From positions 62,001 through 126,000 of the forward strand of contig JAJPKE010000039.1 of the NCBI GenBank assembly GCA_021323855.1: a stretch of DNA of 64,000 bases, read 5' to 3'. The DNA comes from Chloroflexota bacterium. Its GTDB lineage: Bacteria; Chloroflexota; Ktedonobacteria; Ktedonobacterales; JADMIN01. A program made the position numbers and the translations under genes. Numbering within the stretch: the stretch's first letter is position 1; each line of letters opens with the position of its first letter. Of the stretch, positions 1-8,708 are shown in pieces. The notes beneath the pieces were generated by a model. It worked only from the letters and a program-made list of their open reading frames with translations, made no database searches and was not told where the DNA came from.

Positions 1-2133
1 GCTCGCTTCACTGATCTCGCCAAGATTATTGTGCGCCAGCGCCTCGCCCTGGCTATCGCCCAGCGAGTGAAAGATCTCCAGCCCAGCCTGTGTGGTAGCC
101 AGCGCCTCTGCATACTGGCCCTGCGCTTTGAGCGCCTCGCCCTGGTTCATCAGGCCGACCGCCACGCCGCGCTGGTCGCCGAGCGCGCGCTTCAACGCGA
201 TGCTCTCTTCCAAGAGCGGCAACGCCTGCTGCCAGTCGCCGCGTTCGATGTAGAGCGTACTGAGATTGTTGAGCGCCACTACCATGCCTTTAGGATCATC
301 CAGTTCGCGCAGCATGGCTAATCCCTCGGTGTAGAGGCGTAGCGATCCGGCGGCGTCGTTGCGGCGCTTTGCCAGATTGCCCAGCATCAGCAGCACCCGC
401 GCGCGTTTGTTGGCGGAGCGCATATACTTCAGGCTGGCCTCTGCGAAGACCGTCCCATGCTCGATATCGCCCTGCGTCACCGCCAGGATCGCAGCGCCAT
501 AATAGGCGCGCGCCGCTATCTCGGTGTCGGCGGCCTGCGGCTGGCGCTCCCACAGCGCCAGCATGCCCTCGACCCACTCGCGTCCCTCTGTCAGATAGCC
601 GCGATTCTCCCAGAACCACCAGAGCGAGGCGCTGATGCGCAGACCGGTGGCAATTGCCTGTTGCTCGCGCGCCCACTGCAAGACGACGCGAATGTTCTCA
701 TATTCCGCAACCAGTCTGCGCAGGCTCTCCGCCTGCCCTGCGCCGGTCAATTGTTGTTCCAGGTCTTCCACCAGCCGCACATAATAGTCGCTCAACTGCT
801 GATAGACGGCGCGTTCCTCTTTGCGCTCTGTCAGCAGTTCTTTGCCATACGCACGCATGACATAGTGCATCTTGTAGTGTGGCGTACCGTCCGCCTCGTG
901 TGGTATTTCTTGCTGGACGAGCGACTTATTCACCAGCGAGGTCAGCACAGACGGCATGTTGATCCCCAGCAGATGATGCGGATCGCCAAGCGCCTCGGCA
1001 GCTTCGCTGGTCCAGCCGCCGGCAAAGACGCTCGCCCGCCGAAAGACGATCTGTTCGCGGGCATCGAGCAACTGATAGCTCCAGGCGAGCGCATCGCGGA
1101 GTGTCTGTTGGCGCGCGGGGGCATGTGAACGGGTCTTGCGTGGCAGATCGAAGAAGCGGCGGCGCGACGGACCGCTGAGTTGCGCCAGGATGGTCTGCGG
1201 CGGCAACGTCTCCATGCGGGCGGCGGCCAGTTCAATCGCCAGAGGAATGCCGTCGAGCTGCGCGCAAATCCTGGCGATGGTGCGAATGAGAACCGGCGTC
1301 AGCGTCAGGTCGCCCTGAAGCAGGCGCGCATACTCGATGAACAGCGTGACGGCTGGATAGTCTTCCAGGTGTTCGTCTACGGCGAGCATACGGTCGTCCA
1401 GCGTCGCCAGCGCTGGAACGACGATCACCGCTTCATGTGCCAACCCTAACGGTTCGCGGCTGGTCGCAAGGATGGTCAAATGTGGGCAGGTTTCGAGCAA
1501 CTGCGCAATGACGGCGCGCGCTTCCAACACATGCTCGCAGTTGTCGAGGATGAGCAGCAGGCGTTGTTCGCCAATCCAGCGGATCGTCTCGTCCAGCAGC
1601 GTGCGCGCTGGCTGCTCGCGCACGCCCAGCGCCTGCGCAATGGCCGGAAGGACCTGGTGCGCCGCAGAGAGCGCCGCGAGATCAACGAAGGTGACGCCAG
1701 CGGGAAAGCCATCTCGCGCCAGCGTTGCGCTTTCCAGCGCCAGCCGTGTCTTGCCAACGCCCGCCACGCCCGTCAGCGTCAACAAGCGAAGCGATGGATC
1801 CATCAGCCGCCGCTGGATGTCGCCAAGTTCGCGGTCGCGGCCAACGAGCGGCAACGCGCTATCGCTGGCAGTGAGAGCGGTGAGCGCATCGGTTGGCGCT
1901 TTCGGCGCGCGGGCCAGCGCAAAAAGGTGATCCGCTTCCTCTGGCGTCAAGTGCAGGGCATCAGCGAGCAGTTGCACGGTGTCTTTATGGGGAAAGCGGC
2001 TGATGCCGCGTTCGAGGTCGCTGATGGAGCGCACGCTGACGCCTGAACGTGCGGCAAGCTCATCCTGTGTCATGCCGTGTGCGGCGCGGAACTGTTTGAG
2101 CGCCACGGCAAAGCTCTGGCCGGTAGGCGGCAT
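1..2133 (-). CDS. XRE-HTH / NB-ARC / TPR regulator (STAND ATPase), C-terminus off the window
   Basis: Continuous minus-strand frame of 711 codons with no stop before the left edge, so the C-terminus is missing. The ATG at 2131-2133 follows a strong SD (AGGAGGGGG). Residues about 8-75 form a Cro/XRE helix-turn-helix (motif TQDELAARSGVSVRSISDLE). An NB-ARC/STAND ATPase follows, with Walker A GVAGVGKT near residue 120-127 and Walker B LLLILDNCEH near 195. The second half has helical TPR-like repeats. Such proteins act as ligand- or partner-sensing transcriptional or defence switches; the ligand cannot be told. It is divergent from the amt gene. Family assignment is firm, specific role unknown. 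Confidence 0.88.
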   Translation of the reverse strand, partial: MPPTGQSFAVALKQFRAAHGMTQDELAARSGVSVRSISDLERGISRFPHKDTVQLLADALHLTPEEADHLFALARAPKAPTDALTALTASDSALPLVGRDRELGDIQRRLMDPSLRLLTLTGVAGVGKTRLALESATLARDGFPAGVTFVDLAALSAAHQVLPAIAQALGVREQPARTLLDETIRWIGEQRLLLILDNCEHVLEARAVIAQLLETCPHLTILATSREPLGLAHEAVIVVPALATLDDRMLAVDEHLEDYPAVTLFIEYARLLQGDLTLTPVLIRTIARICAQLDGIPLAIELAAARMETLPPQTILAQLSGPSRRRFFDLPRKTRSHAPARQQTLRDALAWSYQLLDAREQIVFRRASVFAGGWTSEAAEALGDPHHLLGINMPSVLTSLVNKSLVQQEIPHEADGTPHYKMHYVMRAYGKELLTERKEERAVYQQLSDYYVRLVEDLEQQLTGAGQAESLRRLVAEYENIRVVLQWAREQQAIATGLRISASLWWFWENRGYLTEGREWVEGMLALWERQPQAADTEIAARAYYGAAILAVTQGDIEHGTVFAEASLKYMRSANKRARVLLMLGNLAKRRNDAAGSLRLYTEGLAMLRELDDPKGMVVALNNLSTLYIERGDWQQALPLLEESIALKRALGDQRGVAVGLMNQGEALKAQGQYAEALATTQAGLEIFHSLGDSQGEALAHNNLGEISEAS

Positions 2134-2283
2134 AGCGCACCCCCTCCTGACGGTTGGCGTGGCAACCAATGATGAGACACCTGGCGAGAATAGGGTAACG
2201 TGATTTCTCGCTGACGCAGCCTCTTGCTATAGAAGACACCCACCAGCGGACATTCTGCAAGTAATCCTGGCGGAAAGAAATGC

Positions 2284-2312
2284 TTGACAGGCACCCTGAG
2301 TTATGGTACCGT
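2284..2312 (+). promoter_or_regulatory. candidate promoter of amt
   Basis: TTGACA at 2284-2289, a 17-nt spacer, then TACCGT as a poor -10. It lies 60 nt upstream of the preferred amt start. The -35 is perfect and the -10 weak, so this is a tentative call. Confidence 0.35.
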
Positions 2313-2371
2313 CACAGCACCTTTTTGATTGGCCGCTCCAATTCCACTGTTTCTCAAAGGGGAGAACGCCT

Positions 2372-3652
2372 GTGGGACACCTCAACGCTGCCGACACAAC
2401 CTTTGTCCTCATTAGTGCGGCCCTGGTCTGCCTCATGACCCCCGGCCTGGCCTTCTTCTATGGTGGATTGGTCCGCCATAAGAATGTGCTGACCATCATG
2501 ATGCAGAGCCTGATTTCGATGGGAGTCGTGACGATTCTCTGGGTGCTGGTCGGCTTAAGCCTGGCCTATAGTGGCGACACGCTGGGCATCATCGGCGACT
2601 TCAGAAATATTGGCTTACAGGGCATGCAGAACTTTGGCATGGCTCCCAGCCATCTCTACGCGCCGACGATTCCTTTCCTCGCCTTCTTTCTCTTTCAAGT
2701 GATGTTCGCCATTATTACTCCCGCGCTCATCTCCGGCGCTTTCGCGGACCGCGTGAGCTTCAAGGCGTATCTGGTCTTTTTGGTGCTGTGGAGCTTGCTC
2801 GTCTACATTCCGTTCGTGCATTGGGTTTGGGGCGGCGGCTTCTTGCATCAATGGGGCGTGGTGGATTTCGCCGGTGGTATCGTGGTGCATCTGAGCGCGG
2901 GCATGGCGGCGTTGGCATCAGTCTTTGTCGTTGGCAAACGCACCCAAGTCAAGGGACAGAAAGCGTTGCCGCATAATCTGCCGTTCATGGCGCTGGGCGC
3001 GGGACTGCTCTGGTTTGGCTGGTTTGGCTTCAATGGCGGAAGCGCGCTGGCTGCCAATGGCCTTGCAGCAGTAGCGTTTGTGAACACCAATAGCGCAGCG
3101 GCAGCCGGAATGGTCGCGTGGATGGCGCTGGCCTGGTGGCGCGAGCAGAAGCCCAGCATGAGCGGCGCGCTGACCGGCGCTGTTGCCGGGCTGGCAACGG
3201 TGACTCCGGCGGCGGGCTATGTGCCACCCTGGGCGGCGGTGGTCATTGGCCTGCTGGCCGCTATCGCCTGCTATATAGCGGTTCAATTCCGCATGCGCCG
3301 CGATTGGGATGATGCGCTGGATGTCTGGGGCGTGCATGGCATCGGCGGCGCACTGGGCACGATTCTCACCGGCTTCTTTGCGGTCGCCGCCATCAACGGC
3401 ATCAATGGCGCGATTGTCGGCAACTGGCGCCAGTTGGGCATTCAGGCACTTGGCGTCTTGATCGCGGCTGTGTATGCGTTTGTCGTCACCTACGTCATCC
3501 TGAAAGTCATCAATATCTTCTTGCCGGTGCGGGTCTCTAAAGAGGTGGAGACGCAAGGGCTGGATGAGGCGCTTCATGGCGAAATCGCCTATCACCAGCC
3601 AGCGGAAAAGACCGAAAAAGCGACAGTGCCGGTGGCCGCTTCGCGTCGCTAG
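2372..3652 (+). CDS. amt: ammonium transporter (Amt/MEP/Rh family)
   Basis: 426-residue polytopic inner-membrane protein with about 11 hydrophobic segments, the normal size for AmtB-type channels that move ammonium/ammonia. Family signatures are visible: an N-terminal MTPGLAFFYGGLVR segment, GFNGGSALAANG in the middle, and DVWGVHGIGGALGT near the C-terminus. I prefer the GTG at 2372 because it follows SD AAAGGGGAG; the ATG at 2303 would add 23 residues that are not Amt-like. No glnK/glnB (PII) gene is adjacent, which is unusual for amt operons. A strong terminator follows the gene. Confidence 0.95.
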   Translation: MGHLNAADTTFVLISAALVCLMTPGLAFFYGGLVRHKNVLTIMMQSLISMGVVTILWVLVGLSLAYSGDTLGIIGDFRNIGLQGMQNFGMAPSHLYAPTIPFLAFFLFQVMFAIITPALISGAFADRVSFKAYLVFLVLWSLLVYIPFVHWVWGGGFLHQWGVVDFAGGIVVHLSAGMAALASVFVVGKRTQVKGQKALPHNLPFMALGAGLLWFGWFGFNGGSALAANGLAAVAFVNTNSAAAAGMVAWMALAWWREQKPSMSGALTGAVAGLATVTPAAGYVPPWAAVVIGLLAAIACYIAVQFRMRRDWDDALDVWGVHGIGGALGTILTGFFAVAAINGINGAIVGNWRQLGIQALGVLIAAVYAFVVTYVILKVINIFLPVRVSKEVETQGLDEALHGEIAYHQPAEKTEKATVPVAASRR

Positions 3653-3680
3653 GTTATCCACTGATTGTGCTGTCTATTCA

Positions 3681-3711
3681 TGCCCCAGGCGCAATAGCCT
3701 GGGGCATTTTC
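3681..3711 (+). terminator. Rho-independent terminator of amt
   Basis: Perfect 10-bp stem TGCCCCAGGC / GCCTGGGGCA around a 6-nt loop, followed by TTTTC. It sits 28 nt after the amt stop codon. Confidence 0.9.
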
Positions 3712-3769
3712 ATTGTCTTGCTTGTTCAGCACATCGCCCTGTTCAGGGTGGTACCAACCGCCTGCTCTA

Positions 3770-3798
3770 TTGACTGGCTGGCGTGCGGCATGTTATCA
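3770..3798 (+). promoter_or_regulatory. candidate promoter of the phospholipase D-like gene
   Basis: TTGACT (3770-3775), 17-nt spacer, TTATCA (3793-3798), 87 nt upstream of the start codon at 3885 and downstream of the amt terminator. Confidence 0.4.
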
Positions 3799-3884
3799 TC
3801 AGCCGGCTGAACAGGCGCTAACATCGCTCATGCCACTGCTACCGACCGACCTGCGACCTGTTCACCAGACCAGGAGGTGTTCAG

Positions 3885-5189
3885 ATGGCGTCACCGGCTG
3901 CAACCGTCTTTACCGGCCAGGATATCCAGGTACTCTATCAATCGAAGCGCGCGGGCCTCGATGCGCATCTGACGCAGCGATTGGTAGATTTCATAGATGG
4001 GACGCACACCTCACTGGATGGCGCGATCTATGATCTGCGGCATCCCGCCATCCTTGCGGCGCTTGCGCGTGTGGCGGAGCGCCATGTGCGGCTGCGGCTG
4101 GCCTATGACGGCGGCAAGGAGCGTACCGGCGGCCTGGGTGGTGACCCGAAGAGTGGCAGCACGGAGGAGGCGCTGTCGGGCGCGGGGCTGTTGCCATACG
4201 CCACCGCCGTTCATGAGCAGGGGCGTCATCTGATGCACGACAAGTTTCTGGTGCGGGACGGCAAGGAAGTGTGGGTTGGCTCCGCCAATTTCACCGTCGG
4301 CGGACTGGAACTTCAGGATAACACGTGCCTCATTATCTCCTCATCGCAGCTCGCGAGCATCTATACAGCCACTCTCGAAGAACTGCTTCAGCCGCACCAT
4401 CGCCATATGGCGCACGCCGGAGCGCCGGAGACGGTGCAGGTTGGCAACGTGCGGCTGCATCCCTACTTTGCGCCGGCCAGCGGCGAGGGCATCGAGCAGA
4501 CGATCATCTCGGCGCTACATACGGCGCGGCGCGTGCGCATCCTGGCGTTCTTGCTGAGCGATCCAGGGATTTTGCAGGCGTTGGCTCCGCTTGCGCACAA
4601 TTCCACTGTGGATATTCAGGGGGTCTACGATCCGCACGGCATGCAGGATGTGCTGCGCTATTCGCATCAAGACCCCAGCGTGTTCTGGTTCCTCCACGAT
4701 CCGCGCTTCGTCGCCGCGCCCTCACATGGCTTCTCGCCGGGACGCGAGCAAGATTTCATGCACAACAAGACGATCATCATTGATGATGATTTGGTCATTA
4801 CCGGCAGTTACAACTTCTCTGAAAACGCCGAGAATAACGACGAGACGCTGCTAGCCATCGAGTCGCCAGCCATCGCCGCCGCCTATAGCCGCTACGCGGA
4901 GACCCTCTTCGCAGCCTACAAGGGAACTGCTGAAGCGCCCAAGATTCCGGCGCACGCGGCGCACGCGGCGCACAGCACACACCACACACATGAAGTCGTT
5001 CCCATGAGCGAGCGCATCGGCCAGCGCCTGGCGGAGCAGCGCCAGTCGCCGCAGCGGACGCGAGCTGCGCGTGCGCGCCGGTCCGGGCTGGACCGCGCCA
5101 TCGCCGCCGTTGCGGTCCTCTTCTTCGTGGGGTTGGCCGTGCTGGTGGTGTTGCTCGTCCTGCTGGCGACCGGCGCGCTGCATATGTAG
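3885..5189 (+). CDS. phospholipase D-like protein with C-terminal membrane anchor
   Basis: 434 residues; the ATG follows SD AGGAGGT. Two complete HKD motifs mark the PLD superfamily: H118-x-K120-x4-D125 followed by GSANFT, and H293-x-K295-x4-D300 followed by GSYNFSEN. The two half-sites would form one active site. A His/Ala-rich linker (residues about 350-370) and a basic stretch lead to one C-terminal transmembrane segment, so the catalytic part is probably cytoplasmic and tethered at the membrane. The substrate may be phospholipid or nucleic acid; the sequence does not decide between cardiolipin-synthase-like and nuclease-like use. It appears monocistronic. Confidence 0.85.
   Translation: MASPAATVFTGQDIQVLYQSKRAGLDAHLTQRLVDFIDGTHTSLDGAIYDLRHPAILAALARVAERHVRLRLAYDGGKERTGGLGGDPKSGSTEEALSGAGLLPYATAVHEQGRHLMHDKFLVRDGKEVWVGSANFTVGGLELQDNTCLIISSSQLASIYTATLEELLQPHHRHMAHAGAPETVQVGNVRLHPYFAPASGEGIEQTIISALHTARRVRILAFLLSDPGILQALAPLAHNSTVDIQGVYDPHGMQDVLRYSHQDPSVFWFLHDPRFVAAPSHGFSPGREQDFMHNKTIIIDDDLVITGSYNFSENAENNDETLLAIESPAIAAAYSRYAETLFAAYKGTAEAPKIPAHAAHAAHSTHHTHEVVPMSERIGQRLAEQRQSPQRTRAARARRSGLDRAIAAVAVLFFVGLAVLVVLLVLLATGALHM
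4949..4975 (+). repeat. 9-bp tandem repeat inside the PLD-like gene
   Basis: Three head-to-tail copies of GGCGCACGC, the third ending CAG. They encode the Ala-His-Ala repeat of the linker, so the 9-bp unit preserves frame. Confidence 0.85.
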
Positions 5190-5671
5190 CTGTGGGGCGG
5201 TAGATTGCATCATGATGTGCCAGCCGCCATGCCAATAATTATCCGGCGTTTTGCTGTGAATTGAGGGATTGTTGTGGCCTCAAACTACAATCCAGACCAA
5301 TTGGGTATAAGAGTGCAGTGGCTTGAAAATACGTGCAAGCGTGTGTTATACTCGGTTAGCAAAGATGCGATGAGCATATCCACGTTATGAATATGCTCAT
5401 CTGACTCCTGACGCTGACAACAGCAGCGCGTAGGGCCAAATTGTAGGATAACACGCGAAAGCGCATGACGCCTAGCGCGCCGCATCCTATCCTTTTCCTC
5501 TACTCACTCCTCATCCATCAGCGTCCACCAAGGGGTTTGCCATCATGGCCAACCCTTGCACAGAGAATGGGCCTGCATCAAGTGGGCCGCTTTTGTGGTA
5601 GTTGGTCTATAAAGACCAACCTTGTGTAGGGGGTCCGCGTCATACGGACCCCCTGGAGAAAGGCGCTAAAA
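5190..5671. other. gene-free interval with several inverted repeats
   Basis: No convincing ORF. It contains an 11-bp inverted repeat GATGAGCATAT / ATATGCTCATC (5369-5379 and 5391-5401), a bulged hairpin at 5530-5557, and two perfect hairpins directly upstream of the next gene (listed separately). Confidence 0.7.
5601..5654 (+). promoter_or_regulatory. two tandem hairpins in the leader of the antirepressor-like gene
   Basis: Hairpin 1: GTTGGTCT-ATAA-AGACCAAC (5601-5620). Hairpin 2: AGGGGGTCCG (5628-5637) and CGGACCCCCT (5645-5654) with a 7-nt loop. Only 17 nt separate hairpin 2 from the ATG at 5672, and its end abuts the SD GGAGAAAGG. The placement suggests control of translation or transcription, but no U-run follows hairpin 2. 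Confidence 0.6.
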
Positions 5672-6568
5672 ATGGGCACTGACAACAAGCAAGATGGAGA
5701 TGTATCTCCTATCGAGCAAGACACAATCGTTTTCTATGGTCATCCATTAGTTGCACTACGCTTGGAGGATGGGCGCATCTGCGCAGTATTGAGATGGTTG
5801 TGTGATGGACTGCATTTGGATCCAAGTGGGCAGATAGAACGCATTCAGAGAAAGACCGCAATTTCCGAAGGCTTAATTCGCGTGCGGGTTCAGACGGAGG
5901 GTGGGTTGCAGGTGATGCCAGCGTTGACACTCGATGTGCTTCCCGGCTGGCTCTTTGGTATTGACGAAAACCGCCTCAAACCAGAAGTCCGGGAGGATGT
6001 AATTGTGTTTCAACGCGAGTGCGTGCGGGTGCTGGCGGAACATTTCGCCAACAAGGCGCGGGCGGCGCTTCCTCCTCCTGATACATTGGTTCCTGCCGAA
6101 CCGATCACACAGCCCGAGCGGCCCGCGCTGGACGCCGGGCGTAGCGCCTGGATTGAGTATCATCATGCAATGGCAAAGTGGCTAGAATGGCAGGACGACA
6201 TCGAACGCTGGCGGGCAGAGAGTAGCGAGCGTCAGGCAGCATTGGAGCAGCGCCAGCTTGTATTGGAGGATCGGCAAGACGGATTGGAAAGCCGCATGGA
6301 AGGGGTGGAAGAGTTGTCGCGTCTTTTCGTTGAGGTGACGGAACGCCTGGGACCACAAACGCTGACGCCACAGCATCAGGCAGCGGTGAAGCGTATGGCT
6401 GGAAGGCTGAACGAACTATCTGGCAGCCCCTTTGCGGCGATCTATGGCGATCTGAAAACAGCCTTCCGTGTCGGCAAATATAGTGACATTCCCGAAGCTG
6501 AGTGGGAGCGTGTTGTCACTTGGTTTCAGGTACGTATCGCCAGCGCCGAAAAGCTGCGCAAGAAGTAG
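5672..6568 (+). CDS. phage antirepressor-like protein (P22_AR_N domain)
   Basis: 298 residues; the ATG follows SD GGAGAAAGG. The N-terminal half (about 15-130) resembles the P22_AR_N antirepressor domain, with DTIVFYGHPLVALRLEDG, then a WLCDGLHLDPSGQ segment and LDVLPGWLFGID. Residues about 165-220 are charged and heptad-like, probably a coiled coil. The C-terminal part (ITVE-like to EWERVVTWFQ) is unassigned. In phages this domain sits in proteins that inactivate the prophage repressor. Here no other phage gene is adjacent, so it is either a relic or a host regulator. The leader hairpins are its notable context. Confidence 0.72.
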   Translation: MGTDNKQDGDVSPIEQDTIVFYGHPLVALRLEDGRICAVLRWLCDGLHLDPSGQIERIQRKTAISEGLIRVRVQTEGGLQVMPALTLDVLPGWLFGIDENRLKPEVREDVIVFQRECVRVLAEHFANKARAALPPPDTLVPAEPITQPERPALDAGRSAWIEYHHAMAKWLEWQDDIERWRAESSERQAALEQRQLVLEDRQDGLESRMEGVEELSRLFVEVTERLGPQTLTPQHQAAVKRMAGRLNELSGSPFAAIYGDLKTAFRVGKYSDIPEAEWERVVTWFQVRIASAEKLRKK

Positions 6569-6834
6569 CCGAGCGCGCAACAGGGGATATATCTCTATAC
6601 GTGTTACATCGGTTCGCCGCATTCGAGGCGATAGGTGTAGGAATGTGCTGGTGTCCGCACATTATGCGGTATAGTTCAGTGGGCAGCGTAGATATTTACG
6701 CTGCCAATCTCATCTCATCGTAATAGATACGTTGCCAGCATTTATACAGAATCCAGCAGCAGCGTTCTTTGTTTTTGCGTATTGAGAGGCTATACTAGGG
6801 AAAACCTCGGACGTTGGTAAGGAGTCATCTTGAA

Positions 6835-7893
6835 ATGACACGTTCTTCACGCGGGCGCCGAATCGTGTTGCATCCCTCGACGCTGGCGGTTTTTTCTGGA
6901 TTGATCGGCGCATTCATCGCTTTTCTCATCAATCGTATCAGCGGCGGAGATGCTTCTCAACTCATCTGGGTCGCGCTTGCCTTCGCTATTTTGTTCAGTC
7001 TTGGCATCACCGCCTGGCAGGTGTATATGCAGGAGCGGACCGGGAAGCAATGGATGACGATGCTTCAGGAAATGGTCTTCCAAACCTACCTGCTGACGGT
7101 TGTTTCTGACAAGACTGAGATTTCGCAGATCGCACAGCAACAGTTGGGGCAGGTGTTGAAAACTCTCAGTGACGATCAGCAGGTAAACATGCTGAAGTTT
7201 TTCAGCCACAACGGCCTCCCCGCGACGTTTATCGGTGATGCGTTGCAGGGAAGCGCCGCCCTTGTGGGGGCCGACCTGCATAAGATGCAATTCCCCAAGA
7301 TTCATCTCGAGCGTGCTGATCTGAGCCGTGTCAATCTCAGCGAGGCGAATCTCAGCGAGGCAAATCTCATCGGTGCGGTGCTATATCGCGCTGACCTTAC
7401 CGGGGCAAATCTCTCCCACGCGCACCTCGACGGCACGAACCTGCGAGGCGTCAATTTCCATGGAGCCGATCTCACCGGCGCTGATCTCAGTGGCTCGTAC
7501 ATGGGGGTGGAGAAGGACCGTGTTGACGCATCCGGCGCGCAGGGGAGAACTGCGCTCCAGCCTACGCTCAGAGCAAACCTATCGAATGCTATTCTCGTTC
7601 AGGCAAAACTGGGATCATCCTACCTCGCTGGCGCTGACCTCAGCGGCGCGAACTTGCAGGAGGTTGATCTCTCGAAGGCGACGTTCAGCGGCGCGAATTT
7701 GCAGGGGGCCAATCTTACCAATGCCAATCTCAGCGAGGCAACCTTCACTGGCGCGAACTTGCAAGGGGCTGATCTCACTGGCGCTACCCTCACCTGGGCA
7801 ATCTTTGATCACGCTGATATACGCAATGCAAAAGTGACTGACGAGCAGTTGAAGACGCTCAGCTCTGGCAACAACATGAAGAGAGATGCCTGA
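6835..7893 (+). CDS. pentapeptide-repeat membrane protein
   Basis: 352 residues from the ATG at 6835, which has SD AAGGAG ten bases upstream; a TTG at 6814 would overlap that SD. Two transmembrane helices (about 17-34 and 44-66) are followed by a helical region to about 130. Many A(D/N)LXX pentapeptides then run to about 330 (for example ADLTGANLS, ANLQGADLT), predicting a right-handed quadrilateral beta-helix on the cytoplasmic side. A short non-repeat insert occurs near residues 220-245. The function of such proteins is usually unknown. The repeat DNA has a 15-bp periodicity. Confidence 0.88.
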   Translation: MTRSSRGRRIVLHPSTLAVFSGLIGAFIAFLINRISGGDASQLIWVALAFAILFSLGITAWQVYMQERTGKQWMTMLQEMVFQTYLLTVVSDKTEISQIAQQQLGQVLKTLSDDQQVNMLKFFSHNGLPATFIGDALQGSAALVGADLHKMQFPKIHLERADLSRVNLSEANLSEANLIGAVLYRADLTGANLSHAHLDGTNLRGVNFHGADLTGADLSGSYMGVEKDRVDASGAQGRTALQPTLRANLSNAILVQAKLGSSYLAGADLSGANLQEVDLSKATFSGANLQGANLTNANLSEATFTGANLQGADLTGATLTWAIFDHADIRNAKVTDEQLKTLSSGNNMKRDA

Positions 7894-7914
7894 TCTTTGG
7901 CTTTGGGATAGCCG

Positions 7915-8547
7915 CTACGCAGGTTTGCCGCGTGCGAGGAGATACGCGCGGAACTGCGTGGGCGTGCGCACGCCGTGATCCAGCACCGCATCATAGATAT
8001 CTACGCCGCCGATTTCGTAGGGATAGGTTGGTAGGTGTCGCCAGACATCTTTGATCCAGAGAATCGCCAGCCGTGTCTCATTATCGAGCCTGCTGGCGAT
8101 GCGCTCGGCTGGAGCTTGCTCTATGCGTGGCAGCGGCGACACCCAGAACGAGACATCAATTTTCCACTCCTCACCGCCCTCCGAATCTTCCGGCTGATAA
8201 TAGAGCGCGAAGAAGAAGCGTTCATCGGTGGGATCGGGCGGCGCGAAGGCGGCGTGATCGTTGCGATAGCGCACCATCTTCATGCGCGGATGCGTCAACA
8301 ACGGCAGCATGACCGCAAACACCTGTTCGACGCGCAGGCCAGGGCTGAGGACGTTGAAATCCGCATCGCGCCAGACCATCAGGCCAGAGACGAAGCTGCC
8401 GACCTGATACACCTCACCGGCTCGGCCAAAGATGGTCGCCAGGTCTAGTTCGGCAATGATGTGGCGCGCCTCCGCCTGAAGCGCCTGCTGACGGCTGAGC
8501 AATTCTGCGGCGGCCTCTGCGCTCAGGTGTTCGCCGGTCATGTTCAC
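7915..8547 (-). CDS. nucleotidyltransferase-like protein
   Basis: 210 residues. A GS-x8-DxD-like stretch (VGSFVSGLMVWRDADFN) followed later by an acidic strand (WKIDVSF) resembles the active site of the nucleotidyltransferase superfamily. No accessory domain or close family is recognised. The start may be the GTG at 8547 or the ATG at 8541; GGGGTG lies just upstream of both. It is convergent with the pentapeptide gene, with 21 bp between stops. The exact reaction cannot be assigned. Confidence 0.55.
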   Translation of the reverse strand: MNMTGEHLSAEAAAELLSRQQALQAEARHIIAELDLATIFGRAGEVYQVGSFVSGLMVWRDADFNVLSPGLRVEQVFAVMLPLLTHPRMKMVRYRNDHAAFAPPDPTDERFFFALYYQPEDSEGGEEWKIDVSFWVSPLPRIEQAPAERIASRLDNETRLAILWIKDVWRHLPTYPYEIGGVDIYDAVLDHGVRTPTQFRAYLLARGKPA

Positions 8548-8671
8548 CCCAATTCCATTACGCTAATACGATAACTGTTCGCCAACAGCGAAACCTCCTG
8601 CCCAGCAACCCCTCTCTTCGCGTGAAATAGGGAGCTGACGTATGCCAACAGCGGAAACGCCGCGCCTGCGT

Positions 8672-8707
8672 CCCCTCTCCTCATGGGAGAGGGGGCAGGG
8701 GGTGAGG
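8672..8707. repeat. GC-rich REP-like palindrome (copy 1)
   Basis: CCCCTCTCC-TCAT-GGGAGAGGGGG followed by a G-rich tail, at the 3' end of the ABC permease gene. It belongs to a family of similar spacer palindromes in this window (near 12249, 15025, 16405 and 45685). Confidence 0.65.
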
Positions 8708-8708
8708 T

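Noticed and set aside
2918..3661. 247-codon minus-strand ORF antisense to amt
   Set aside because: A shadow of the Amt gene; strongly biased composition and no SD.
5369..5401. Terminal inverted repeats of an insertion sequence
   Set aside because: The 11-bp arms are only 11 bp apart, with no transposase or target-site duplication; it is a hairpin or operator.
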